DNA of 64,000 nt, taken from contig SJOL01003837.1 in assembly GCA_004794785.1 (NCBI GenBank), forward strand, positions 1 to 64,000, given 5' to 3'. The translations under genes and the position numbers were made by a program. This DNA comes from Opisthorchis felineus. Its lineage: Eukaryota > Platyhelminthes > Trematoda > Opisthorchiida > Opisthorchiidae. The first letter of the stretch is position 1. Each line of letters opens with the position of its first letter. Below are positions 60,101 through 64,000 of this stretch, piece by piece. A model generated the notes under the pieces. The model was given only the letters and a program-made list of their open reading frames with translations, was not told the origin of the DNA and did not search any database.

Positions 60101-63076
60101 CATATCATTAAGGGGCTCTGCGTGTGTGTGTGTGTGTGTGTGTGTATGTACCATTTACGTATCATTTATCATATGGAGGACAGATCCAGCTGTGAACCTG
60201 AGCCAGTGAATTCTTTTCAACGGATGTCCATCAAAAAGAGTAAAACAAAGATACCAGCCATCTTATGGGTTTTGTGCGCGACCAGCCATTATGATAAATA
60301 TGGTAATGCTCAGACGGGCCGAACCGACTACTAACAGAACTCACCAATGGTGCTTTATACTGGCACGAAATGTTTACTAACCTGAATGTCGATAATTGTC
60401 GTAAAGTCTCCCGGTTTGTCCAAGTTATAAAATCCAGACATTTCAAGCATTTGTCTTGTTATCTCATTGGTAATCTGATCACCCCACTCGTTGATGGTAG
60501 GCATGTTGATATCGTCAATAAACACTGTCATCTTCTTTCCAGAGGCTGGGCCATACGTGCTACCCACTCGCTTGTCGACATAGCTCTCGATTGCGCGTTG
60601 GAACATATTTGGCGTTGTGGCACTGGAGAAGTTGATTGTTTTGAATATATGTACCTCTGGATCATATTTGCTGCAGTAGCCTTTGATGATCACAGTTTTT
60701 GCAGTTCCCTGGAAGTTTTTAAAAGTGGTTCGTTCGTTGACTACAGGTTACTTCAGAAAAGAGTACCGCGGTGCCAGTAATGATAAAATCCCACCTTGTT
60801 AGAGGTGCATAACATCCCTGAGGTTTGAAACACAGCTCTTTGTTTCGATGTTCACCAGTATATCTACACTGACACAGATCGCCTAGCAATAAAATACAGC
60901 TAAGTACTGCAACATCCGTTCATCGAATGCACCTCACCCCTTATGGTGAGGTGCCATTTTCAAAATAATGTTGATGAGAAGCCTTGAAATACGACAGTCC
61001 TATCACAGTTCTTTCTACAGTTCTTTCACATATAAAGTTGCCATTTGAAACAAATATACAAAGTGGAACAACTATTATATCTAACTGGTTATAAGTTGAG
61101 ACGAGTGGAAGACTGCAAAATGACTAAAGGGAAAAACTGTCTTCTCTTTCAAGGTCTACTTGACGAAAGACTGATGGGCTTCTTCCCGTCACAGCCAGAA
61201 AGCGCTGTAAAACAGTTTTATTCAGCAGTGCACACCTTATCTGAATGAGGACCCGTAGTCACAAACTTTGGGGTTACAACTGAGAACGGATTGCTCATCA
61301 GCACTTGCACTTAGACAAGGAACGGAACTTGTGGAAGTACTTGTAATTGAACCTTCCACCTCTGAAACGGTGCTGTCCTTTCACTCGATAGTGTGTGTTA
61401 GTTAACTGATTTTATCTTGAGACTGATTCCCTTGTATGAGCGATTGTGCTCGTTGGATAAAGGATAGCCGAAAATAATTACTAAAACCACTGTTACCTGT
61501 CAAACCATTGGTCAAGCACAACCCACGCTATTAACCGGGAAGACAACAGTATCTAATCCACCAATTCATGTGGCTGACTACTTCAAAGCTGGATCTGCTT
61601 GACAACTTTCCATTCGAAGAGGCATTAGAGTGAACAAAGAACTGAAGAATTTCTCAGAGAGCCGAATTAGGAATTGCGTTTGAGCGCTGTATCGTGACAC
61701 TTATCATATTGGCCGTTTGCTGCAGAGAGACTTCTGCATTTCTGAACACCAAAGCCTCGTCTCCTCGTGATTTGGTTTCAATATCGCACTACTGGTAGCA
61801 ACCAAGGACAACCAAGCGAACACTACTTTGTTTTTTATCAATAAGTATTACTCTACTTGATGAGTCAGTTGTTTGGTGATTCAGCTAAAACGACAGAGGG
61901 AACCCTTGGAAGTTCGGGATTCATATGAAGGGAAACTGGACAGATATCGGCAGCTTTTAATTCTAACAGAAGAGCTGTTTCTTGGACTACAATCTGCCCC
62001 AAGAAGATAATCACCTGGTTTGCACCGAAAGATTCTGCATACCCTCATCTCCAAAAAGTGTACAGCCTATTTGTCAAAGGGCACCGAGGAAGTAGCCGAT
62101 AATTCAGGAGTTATGCTCCACTCACAAAAATGCCAACCGAGTTTACAGTGTCCCGCTGATGACATCGACGGTTTGAACTCCAAGCACGAATAAGGAACCA
62201 GCGCAGATATTTGACTCTAAATACCAGCTTCACTTAGATGCACCATCAGTCATACACTAACGACTTGTATATCCAGTCAGTCTGCCCTATCAGCGTGTTG
62301 AAGGCATCACGCAAGATAAATAAACAACATGTAGGTTGAGCATTTACTGTACATCTACTGATGGAGGCCTCAGGAAGCGATAACAGCTGTGAGATTGGCC
62401 AACCCAAATGCCACCAGACTTGCCCGTCAATGTCCTTCCGCACAGCTTCATCCAAGGTCAGTCGAATCTAACGCCGAGTTATTTTATTCCGAAGCTGTTA
62501 AAACGAATCAGGTAAAGGATGAAAATCTATCTAACTTCAGAAGCCTGTTAAATGAACTAACATCTTACAACTAGGGTTGGATTAAAACCACTGTACCACT
62601 TTGCCTTTTCACGAATCGCTAATGATCCTACAAATCGCTGGCATTTCAGAACTAACCTGTTCGCCTATTAGCAGGACTGGTTTCGCCTGTTTCGCTATGA
62701 TATCCACAAGGAAATCCGTCCTGGTGTTGTCCACATTTGGAACCAAAATACCGGTGTATTCGGGCGTCTGATCCGTCGGGTAGGTGTACAACGGAACGCG
62801 GGTTTCCCAGTGTACCCATTCTCCCTTTTGATCTACCACAAATTCAAAAATAGTATCATTAGGACCACACCGGGGAAGCGGTAATCGGCCGTTCTTCTCC
62901 AAATGCTGCTGCAACTTTAACCTATCGTCCAATTCAAGCAGGCCTCCCAGAGCCCACATTGCAGAAAATGTGATAAGTCGCTCGAGATGTGGACCACTCA
63001 GATCCTTTTCTTCTAAATCCATTAACAGACCTTCAAATATATCGATTGCTTGACGAATATAATTGCACTGGAGAGT
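14729..63076 (-). CDS. DNAH5: Axonemal outer-arm dynein heavy chain, 3' part of the gene (22 exons)
   Basis: Twenty-two exons on the minus strand join in phase into 2172 residues plus stop. Order in the chain: end of AAA2 (about 1-110), AAA3 (P-loop GEQGTAKT about 138-145, Walker B VFIDDIN), AAA4 (GVGGSGKQS about 500-520, then FIFTDND), coiled-coil stalk strand CC1 (about 730-850), microtubule-binding domain (about 855-970), CC2 (975-1045), AAA5 (about 1050-1300), AAA6 (about 1500-1700) and the C-terminal domain. Family: motor ATPase that slides doublet microtubules in cilia and flagella, here tegument, flame-cell or sperm axonemes. The overall pattern ([30 protein letters not shown]) fits the DNAH5/DNAH8 outer-arm subgroup; which paralogue is not resolved. 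The stem, linker, AAA1 and most of AAA2 lie beyond the right edge. Confidence 0.95.
15146..15547 (-). other. Dynein intron 21
   Basis: This 0.4-kb intron has donor GTAAGC and an acceptor at 15147-15146. Nothing else was seen. Confidence 0.7.
15548..15676 (-). CDS. DNAH5: Dynein heavy chain exon 21 of the window (C-terminal domain)
   Basis: CTTTTTCAG precedes and GTAAGC follows. The 43 codons, in phase 0, read [16 protein letters not shown]...[11 protein letters not shown], the strongly conserved segment where the dynein C-terminal domain starts. Confidence 0.95.
15677..18549 (-). other. Dynein intron 20, no recognised feature
   Basis: A 2.9-kb intron with several short ORFs on both strands, none splice-compatible with the dynein frame or recognisable. 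Confidence 0.6.
18550..18762 (-). CDS. DNAH5: Dynein heavy chain exon 20 of the window
   Basis: The acceptor TCATTACAG precedes and the donor GTAAGT follows. The 71 codons in phase 0 include [13 protein letters not shown] and [17 protein letters not shown], conserved after AAA6. Confidence 0.95.
18763..19079 (-). other. Dynein intron 19
   Basis: A 317-bp intron with no additional feature seen. Confidence 0.7.
19080..19236 (-). CDS. DNAH5: Dynein heavy chain exon 19 of the window
   Basis: The acceptor CTATTTAG precedes and the donor GTAGGT follows. The exon has 1 nt + 52 codons: [17 protein letters not shown], then the glycine-rich [13 protein letters not shown] motif typical of axonemal heavy chains, ending DYNPFQ. 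Confidence 0.93.
19237..20026 (-). other. Dynein intron 18, no recognised feature
   Basis: A 0.8-kb intron with chance ORFs only. Confidence 0.6.
20027..20289 (-). CDS. DNAH5: Dynein heavy chain exon 18 of the window (after AAA6)
   Basis: TTTCCCATACAG precedes and GTGAGT follows. It encodes [20 protein letters not shown], then [12 protein letters not shown], and ends FGLHPNADI plus two bases of a Thr codon. [14 protein letters not shown] is near invariant in axonemal dyneins. Confidence 0.95.
20290..21776 (-). other. Dynein intron 17, no recognised feature
   Basis: A 1.5-kb intron. Several ORFs of 75-115 codons overlap on both strands at 21034-21478 without any recognisable motif. Confidence 0.55.
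21777..22136 (-). CDS. DNAH5: Dynein heavy chain exon 17 of the window (AAA6)
   Basis: A pyrimidine-rich acceptor ending CTACAG precedes and GTGATT follows. The 120 codons in phase 0 include [23 protein letters not shown] and [18 protein letters not shown], the late AAA6 signature. Confidence 0.95.
22137..24412 (-). other. Dynein intron 16, with foldback fragment F3
   Basis: A 2.3-kb intron. It contains a partial foldback repeat at about 23840-23945 and otherwise nothing recognised. Confidence 0.6.
23840..23945. repeat. Foldback repeat family, fragment F3
   Basis: The fragment contains the family blocks GCACTCATTCGCATACCA, TCTTCACGGGAGATTCACCTG, TAGCTGAATCTCCCGTTTACGA and AACCTTATGAGTTGAGTG. 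It is a short solo arm with no ribozyme core. Confidence 0.75.
24413..24552 (-). CDS. DNAH5: Dynein heavy chain exon 16 of the window (AAA6)
   Basis: The acceptor TTCTCTAG precedes and GTAAGT follows. After two bases completing a Lys codon it reads [18 protein letters not shown] and [23 protein letters not shown] and QNCHL are diagnostic of AAA6. Confidence 0.95.
24553..25868 (-). other. Dynein intron 15, no recognised feature
   Basis: A 1.3-kb intron without recognised genes or repeats. Confidence 0.6.
25869..26169 (-). CDS. DNAH5: Dynein heavy chain exon 15 of the window (AAA6 entry)
   Basis: The acceptor TTATTTGCAG precedes. It encodes [28 protein letters not shown] and [12 protein letters not shown] and ends KKMGL plus one base. 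The donor is GTGCGT, less canonical than the others, chosen because it alone keeps phase with the next exon. The open frame runs 18 codons past it. Confidence 0.9.
26170..28712 (-). other. Dynein intron 14, no recognised feature
   Basis: A 2.5-kb intron with a poly-C stretch near 26395-26404. An unassigned 90-codon plus-strand ORF at 27934-28206 has no splice or motif support. Confidence 0.55.
28713..28852 (-). CDS. DNAH5: Dynein heavy chain exon 14 of the window
   Basis: TTCGTTTCAG precedes and GTAAGG follows. After two bases it reads [16 protein letters not shown], then [18 protein letters not shown], ending SADDK, the conserved AAA5-AAA6 linker. Confidence 0.95.
30445..30594 (-). CDS. Possible orphan terminal exon, function unknown
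   Basis: A good acceptor (GTCTCTGTTTCAG) precedes 30594. The 49 codons that follow look protein-like ([20 protein letters not shown], then [17 protein letters not shown], ending DFFMW) before TGA at 30447-30445. It does not belong to the dynein chain. No partner exon was identified, so it may be the end of a nested gene, an alternative exon or a relic. Confidence 0.3.
   Translation of the reverse strand, partial: NILSLILSLDASWDATEEIFYYLVLAAKPDSLNNLDKGMLEKCSDFFMW
32790..32880 (+). repeat. VDLF repeat family, decayed copy 1
   Basis: Translation [18 protein letters not shown] matches, base by base with mismatches, the repeat at 44689-44775 (-), 50045-50120 (+) and 50140-50245 (-). The shared block starts GTTAACCTGTTCGTCAAGCTT here. 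Confidence 0.6.
33055..33650. repeat. Two diverged copies of a 220-bp repeat in direct order
   Basis: 33055-33275 and 33425-33650 share TGTACAGTG-TTCTCGG, TTTCTCAGC-, CAACTGAAACTT, ACTACCATCAATC-GTAA and AGGAAGAAT blocks in the same order with about a fifth of bases changed. The second copy is preceded by a GATTCGAAACTCC piece that could be a worn pol III box B. Confidence 0.65.
34397..34946 (-). CDS. DNAH5: Dynein heavy chain exon 13 of the window (AAA5 end and linker)
   Basis: CGCTATAG precedes and GTGAGA follows. It has 183 codons + 1 nt, the longest exon here: [50 protein letters not shown] and [14 protein letters not shown], ending FFIKG. Confidence 0.96.
34947..35780 (-). other. Dynein intron 12, no recognised feature
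   Basis: A 0.8-kb intron with chance ORFs only. The donor after exon 12 is GTTTGT. Confidence 0.6.
35781..36119 (-). CDS. DNAH5: Dynein heavy chain exon 12 of the window (AAA5)
   Basis: CTTCATCTAG precedes. The 113 codons read [51 protein letters not shown] and [14 protein letters not shown], the sensor region of AAA5. Confidence 0.96.
36414..36608 (-). CDS. DNAH5: Dynein heavy chain exon 11 of the window (AAA5)
   Basis: ACACCTCAG precedes and GTTAGC follows. The 65 codons read [20 protein letters not shown], then [15 protein letters not shown] and [16 protein letters not shown]. Confidence 0.96.
38375..38558 (-). mobile_element. tRNA-derived SINE, copy B
   Basis: On the minus strand it starts GGGGGCGAGATGGCTCAGCG, with box A (38549-38527) and box B GGTTCGAACC (38502-38493), and ends GTTACAGCTGAACG. 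A 10-bp direct repeat TGTCTACATT flanks it (38365-38374 and 38559-38568). Confidence 0.92.
39185..41480 (-). mobile_element. Degenerate non-LTR retrotransposon C (same family as A)
   Basis: Minus-strand order: [20 protein letters not shown] near 41430-41370, then [19 protein letters not shown] (40850-40790), [33 protein letters not shown] (RT motif A near 40480) and [12 protein letters not shown] is the catalytic box (near 40180; N replaces the first D of YADD), then [20 protein letters not shown] and [11 protein letters not shown]. The 3' end reads GGCTTCCAAATAAATAATG and then a worn (TGA)n-like tail. Frameshifts and the altered catalytic box show it is dead. Confidence 0.88.
42274..42458 (-). 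CDS. DNAH5: Dynein heavy chain exon 10 of the window (AAA5 start)
   Basis: AAATTTCAG precedes and GTGAGT follows. It reads [40 protein letters not shown] and KIPFSE. It links CC2 to AAA5. Confidence 0.96.
42459..43400 (-). other. Dynein intron 9, no recognised feature
   Basis: A 0.9-kb intron. ACGAGGTACAACAAGGTACA and similar short direct repeats occur near 43229-43255; nothing else was seen. Confidence 0.6.
43401..43611 (-). CDS. DNAH5: Dynein heavy chain exon 9 of the window (stalk CC2)
   Basis: GTGTTTCAG precedes and GTAAGT follows. It has 70 codons + 1 nt: [20 protein letters not shown], then [15 protein letters not shown] and ending ATALIGGLA. Heptad-rich, it forms the returning strand of the stalk coiled coil. 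Confidence 0.96.
43612..44293 (-). other. Dynein intron 8
   Basis: A 0.7-kb intron. A 133-codon plus-strand ORF (43939-44340) runs through it into exon 8 antisense; I see no motif or splice support. Confidence 0.6.
44294..44461 (-). CDS. DNAH5: Dynein heavy chain exon 8 of the window (microtubule-binding domain end)
   Basis: TTAACAG precedes and GTACTC follows. The 56 codons read [38 protein letters not shown] and EVLPLK. Confidence 0.95.
44640..44775 (-). repeat. VDLF repeat family, copy 2
   Basis: On the minus strand it encodes [18 protein letters not shown], parallel to [17 protein letters not shown] at 50140-50245. On the plus strand it holds CTGATGATGTCACC followed by a hairpin (TCACC/GGTGA) and GAAACG. 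Confidence 0.65.
45188..45573 (+). repeat. Foldback repeat family, copy F4 (best preserved)
   Basis: The left arm (45188-45286) is the imperfect reverse complement of the right arm (about 45305-45425). The shared blocks are CAACTGAATGTGC-GCACAAAGGCC, GAATCTCTCGTTT and CATTT-C. The centre is GCGATATCTCGAATATCG. To the right a tail of about 150 bp carries a hammerhead ribozyme motif and ends CAGCCTTATGAGTAGTGTAT. Confidence 0.88.
45490..45532 (+). ncRNA. Hammerhead self-cleaving ribozyme motif, type I, minimal stem III
   Basis: In order: stem I strand GCCCAC (45490-45495), CTGATGA (45496-45502), stem II GCCC-CAAGAA-GGGC (45503-45516, four perfect pairs), GAAA (45517-45520), CCGG, then TC (45525-45526) and stem I strand GTGGGC (45527-45532, pairs perfectly with GCCCAC). 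All conserved hammerhead core positions are present, and the predicted cut is after C45526 (GUC). Stem III is only ACCGGU, which is self-complementary, so activity is expected mainly as a dimer. Hammerheads with such short stem III are known from Penelope-like elements and other animal retroelements. It is antisense to the dynein transcript. Confidence 0.85.
46251..46438 (-). CDS. DNAH5: Dynein heavy chain exon 7 of the window (microtubule-binding domain)
   Basis: CTGTTTTTCTAAAG precedes and GTGAGT follows. It reads [42 protein letters not shown] and ends LLNFPK. The first part is the end of CC1 and the start of the binding domain. Confidence 0.95.
46439..46893 (-). other. Dynein intron 6
   Basis: A 455-bp intron with nothing recognised. 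Confidence 0.65.
46894..47359 (-). CDS. DNAH5: Dynein heavy chain exon 6 of the window (AAA4 end, stalk CC1)
   Basis: TCTCCTAG precedes and GTAGGT follows. It has 155 codons + 1 nt: [31 protein letters not shown], then a long heptad stretch ([20 protein letters not shown]) and [20 protein letters not shown]. Confidence 0.96.
47630..47680. repeat. AT-rich tandem repeat (TAGTATA-like units)
   Basis: Repeated TTAGTATA, then TAGTAGTATA units over about 50 bp. Confidence 0.85.
48234..48283. repeat. TATTG/TATTA tandem repeat
   Basis: Repeated TTGTATTATATTATATTG and TTGTATTGTATTGTA over about 50 bp. Confidence 0.85.
48646..49153 (-). CDS. DNAH5: Dynein heavy chain exon 5 of the window (AAA4)
   Basis: TTATTTTCAG precedes and GTAGGA follows. 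It has 1 nt + 169 codons: [19 protein letters not shown], the Walker B-like [60 protein letters not shown] and MGVFQ. Confidence 0.96.
49191..49636 (-). repeat. Foldback repeat family, copy F5, beside a dynein splice acceptor
   Basis: Arms at about 49340-49435 and 49515-49636 are reverse complements with mismatches. Shared blocks: CACTCATTTGCA, CAATTTGGTTTTGAC, GGAGACTCACCTGGA-CCCAG and ACTGAATGTGCTGCACCA. Outer sequence on the left carries the hammerhead core on the minus strand. Confidence 0.85.
49231..49273 (-). ncRNA. Hammerhead ribozyme motif on the dynein transcript strand
   Basis: Minus strand: CGCCTAC, CTGATGA (49266-49260), stem II GCCC-CAAGAA-GGGC (perfect), GAAA (49245-49242), CCGG, TC (49237-49236), then GTTCGCC. 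The core and stem II are identical to F4; stem I keeps the two pairs next to the core and two beyond, with two mismatches between. Predicted cut after 49236, 82 nt upstream of exon 5 in the pre-mRNA. Confidence 0.75.
50040..50250. repeat. VDLF repeat family, copies 3 and 4 as an imperfect inverted repeat
   Basis: The plus-strand block 50045-50120 ([20 protein letters not shown]) is mirrored by the minus-strand block 50245-50140 ([19 protein letters not shown]). The centre is a GC-rich GCGCGGTTGGGTTGTAGG segment. The right half also contains CTGATGATGTCGCC followed by GCCGAAACG. Confidence 0.7.
53011..53404 (-). CDS. DNAH5: Dynein heavy chain exon 4 of the window (AAA4 P-loop)
   Basis: TTGCTTTAG precedes and GTAAAT follows. 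It encodes [31 protein letters not shown] and [20 protein letters not shown], the Walker [18 protein letters not shown], and ends FQITLTR. The acid DEAEDVDLE stretch lies before the helix that enters AAA4. Other possible AGs were rejected because only this start matches the phase of exon 3. Confidence 0.95.
53405..55108 (-). other. Dynein intron 3, with SINE C
   Basis: A 1.7-kb intron holding a 5'-truncated SINE at 54311-54460 and a small hairpin GAGACACC/GGTGTCTC at about 54220-54240. Otherwise unrecognised. Confidence 0.65.
54311..54460 (+). mobile_element. tRNA-derived SINE, copy C, 5'-truncated or worn
   Basis: Box B GGTTCGAACC (54318-54327) is intact and the body CTAGGCTTGGGCAACCTGCC, then GGCACCGAAAGGATGTTACA and GCTGAACGATTA match copies A and B. 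The box A region is not recognisable. Confidence 0.85.
55109..55556 (-). CDS. DNAH5: Dynein heavy chain exon 3 of the window (AAA3)
   Basis: ATACCCACAG precedes and GTAAGT follows. It has 149 codons + 1 nt: [20 protein letters not shown] (sensor loop), [27 protein letters not shown] and [13 protein letters not shown]. Confidence 0.96.
55847..56008 (-). mobile_element. tRNA-derived SINE, copy D, short subtype
   Basis: Minus strand: G-run, box A region (GATAGCTTAGTGGTGAGAGC), box B GGTTCGAACC, then a body that lacks about 30 bp (the CTAGG...GGGCAACTTGGCA part) present in copies A-C, ending CGAAAGGGTGCTACAGCTG. A 10-bp direct repeat GAATGTATCA flanks it (55837-55846 and 56009-56018). Confidence 0.9.
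56811..57070 (-). CDS. Possible coding exon of unknown function
   Basis: An acceptor-like CATTCCCTCACTTAG precedes 57070. The frame [20 protein letters not shown], then [18 protein letters not shown], continues open for 85 codons to TGA. The residue composition is protein-like, with alternating hydrophobic segments, but no family is recognised and no donor or partner exon is established. Confidence 0.25.
58198..58359. repeat. 14-bp GC-rich minisatellite, about 11-12 copies
   Basis: The unit is GAACGGGGCGTGTG, diverged at the left (GAGAGGGGTGTGTG, GAACGGAGCGCGTG) and nearly uniform at the right (GAACGGGGCGTGTA three times). The G-rich strand is the plus strand. Confidence 0.93.
58394..58690 (-). 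CDS. Possible two-piece coding sequence with a 38-bp micro-intron, function unknown
   Basis: Minus strand: an open piece [15 protein letters not shown] (ending 58629), a GT...AG gap of 38 bp (58628-58591), then [40 protein letters not shown] and [17 protein letters not shown] to a stop at 58394. The two pieces join in frame. It is not dynein. The acidic Ser-Asp run and charged helix-like stretch look like real protein, but no family is recognised. Confidence 0.3.
59871..59988. repeat. Foldback repeat family, short copy F6 with terminal inverted repeats
   Basis: GACACTACTC at the left and GAGTAGTGTC at the right form inverted ends. Between them lie CTCATTTGCATGTCAATTTG, TTTTCACGGGAGACTCAGCT, CTTATAATGTTCTTCA and TTTCAGCAACCTTGTGA family blocks. 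It has no ribozyme core. Confidence 0.8.
60122..60145. repeat. (GT)12 microsatellite
   Basis: An uninterrupted GT run of 24 bp. Confidence 0.97.
60382..60708 (-). CDS. DNAH5: Dynein heavy chain exon 2 of the window (AAA3 core)
   Basis: AACTTCCAG precedes and GTTAGT follows. The 109 codons in phase 0 begin [18 protein letters not shown], which completes the P-loop begun in exon 1, then [20 protein letters not shown], Walker [27 protein letters not shown] and DFTTIIDIQ. Confidence 0.97.
60709..62656 (-). other. Dynein intron 1 of the window
   Basis: A 1.9-kb intron. A perfect hairpin GCACCTCACC-CCTTAT-GGTGAGGTGC lies at 60929-60954. Nothing else was recognised. Confidence 0.65.
62657..63076 (-). 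CDS. DNAH5: Dynein heavy chain exon 1 of the window (AAA2 end to AAA3 P-loop)
   Basis: CACTTTCAG precedes and GTTAGT follows. The 140 codons read [51 protein letters not shown] and end KPVLLIGEQ. The exon boundary falls inside the AAA3 Walker A motif. LVPNVDN favours the DNAH5/DNAH8 group. Confidence 0.95.
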
Positions 63077-64000
63077 CTGAAAGTGTAGCGATCAAAACAA
63101 CGAAGTAAATGAATACAAATGCACAATGCTTGAAGGGGAATAAAAATTTGAAGTTCCTCTATTAGACCATACGATTTCAGGACCAAAGGTTTATCCACGA
63201 GCTTAATTTGGCCCACTGACTAGTTAGCACTAGACTAGCAGGGGAAAGTGTATCAACTGTTTCTATTTAGTCGGTTTAACCAGATTGAGCGTGGCTTCCG
63301 AATAGGTCAAGGTAACCGGGCAAGCCAAACTGATTCTCAGAAAGTGTGGAGCTCAAACGGGCTATGTGCATATTTTCGTCCATACTATGTAACTACTGAG
63401 GAAGACGTGGTCCCGAATCCTGCCCTATCACCTAAACAAGAGACTATTATGTGTACTGTCTGATATACTGAGAATAAATCAAAATTAACACGACCTAAAT
63501 TTTCCCTACGTGTTCTATGACAATCCACCTGTGGACTCTGAGTGAAGGTTTTTTAAAAAGAAATCATCCTTAACTGAGCTATAATCTTGAATAGTTTGGC
63601 TTAACCGAGCAGTTGGCTACAAAACAGATAGAATCTCCTTAACTAAGTTTTCCCATCATACTTGTACAGAACACCCAACCACCTGACTTTTGGTGGATGT
63701 GCCATAAATTAGTCAGTGAGGTTCCAGGATGCACGCAGTGACTGTCACTAGAGAAGATACTAGGAGGTAGATTAGTTGGTCACTGCGGATCCTTGAGCAA
63801 CCAGCCGTGGATCGCCAGAGCTCCTCTACACACTGAAGTCCCTCCAAATTCCGATTTTCTAGTCTACAGCTCGTAAGACCGGTAAAGTTTGATGCTGCTT
63901 TAAGGGCATGCTAGACGAGTGCTGTAAATCTCGGTAGTCATGCAGGCGGATGAGGAAATAACATGTATGGAATCCAAACAGGGTATGATGGTGATTGTTC
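63077..64000 (-). other. Upstream dynein intron sequence, no recognised exon
   Basis: No AAA2 coding sequence or other dynein motif was found on the minus strand here, so the preceding exon must lie past the window edge. Confidence 0.6.

Larger units (their letters stand above)
55557..60381 (-). other. Dynein intron 2, 4.8 kb, with SINE D, minisatellite, foldback F6 and possible nested exons
   Basis: Listed separately: SINE D (55847-56008), minisatellite (58198-58359), F6 (59871-59988), (GT)12 (60122-60145), and candidate coding pieces at 56811-57070 and 58394-58690. 57100-57830 and 59990-60380 show nothing else. Confidence 0.6.

Overview
This is a eukaryotic, intron-rich, repeat-rich window. 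It is most likely from a parasitic flatworm (trematode), and possibly an opisthorchiid liver fluke. The organism call is inference: genes are split by 0.3-5.7 kb introns, the standard code works in every exon, and the non-LTR retrotransposon and small repeat translations resemble those I associate with Clonorchis/Opisthorchis gene models. No species-level assignment can be proven from the window alone.

Two protein-coding genes converge tail to tail. On the + strand (2201-11201, 5' end outside the window) are the last three exons of a gene with two tandem CCCH zinc fingers; all three join in phase and end in a stop followed by AATAAA. On the - strand (63076 down to 14729, 5' end outside the window) are 22 consecutive exons of an axonemal outer-arm dynein heavy chain of the DNAH5/DNAH8 type. 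They run from just before AAA3 through AAA4, the stalk and microtubule-binding domain, AAA5, AAA6 and the C-terminal domain to the stop. All exon junctions have GT/AG sites and compatible phases, giving 2172 residues.

Introns and intergenic DNA hold most of the repeats. There are three decayed non-LTR retrotransposons: 1-2105 (+), 5560-7240 (+) and 39185-41480 (-). The first carries a nested antisense fragment of its own family, and the second is interrupted by a SINE with a 14-bp target duplication. There are four copies of a tRNA-derived SINE, six or more copies of a foldback repeat family, a smaller repeat family with four copies, a 14-bp minisatellite, and several simple repeats. A 63-bp perfect palindrome lies at 5400-5462.

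The most interesting signal is inside the foldback family. At 45490-45532 (+) it has every conserved position of a type I hammerhead self-cleaving ribozyme, with a minimal self-complementary stem III (ACCGGU). A second copy with an intact core lies at 49231-49273 on the dynein transcript strand, with its predicted cleavage site 82 nt upstream of a dynein 3' splice site. Two more copies are visibly decayed.
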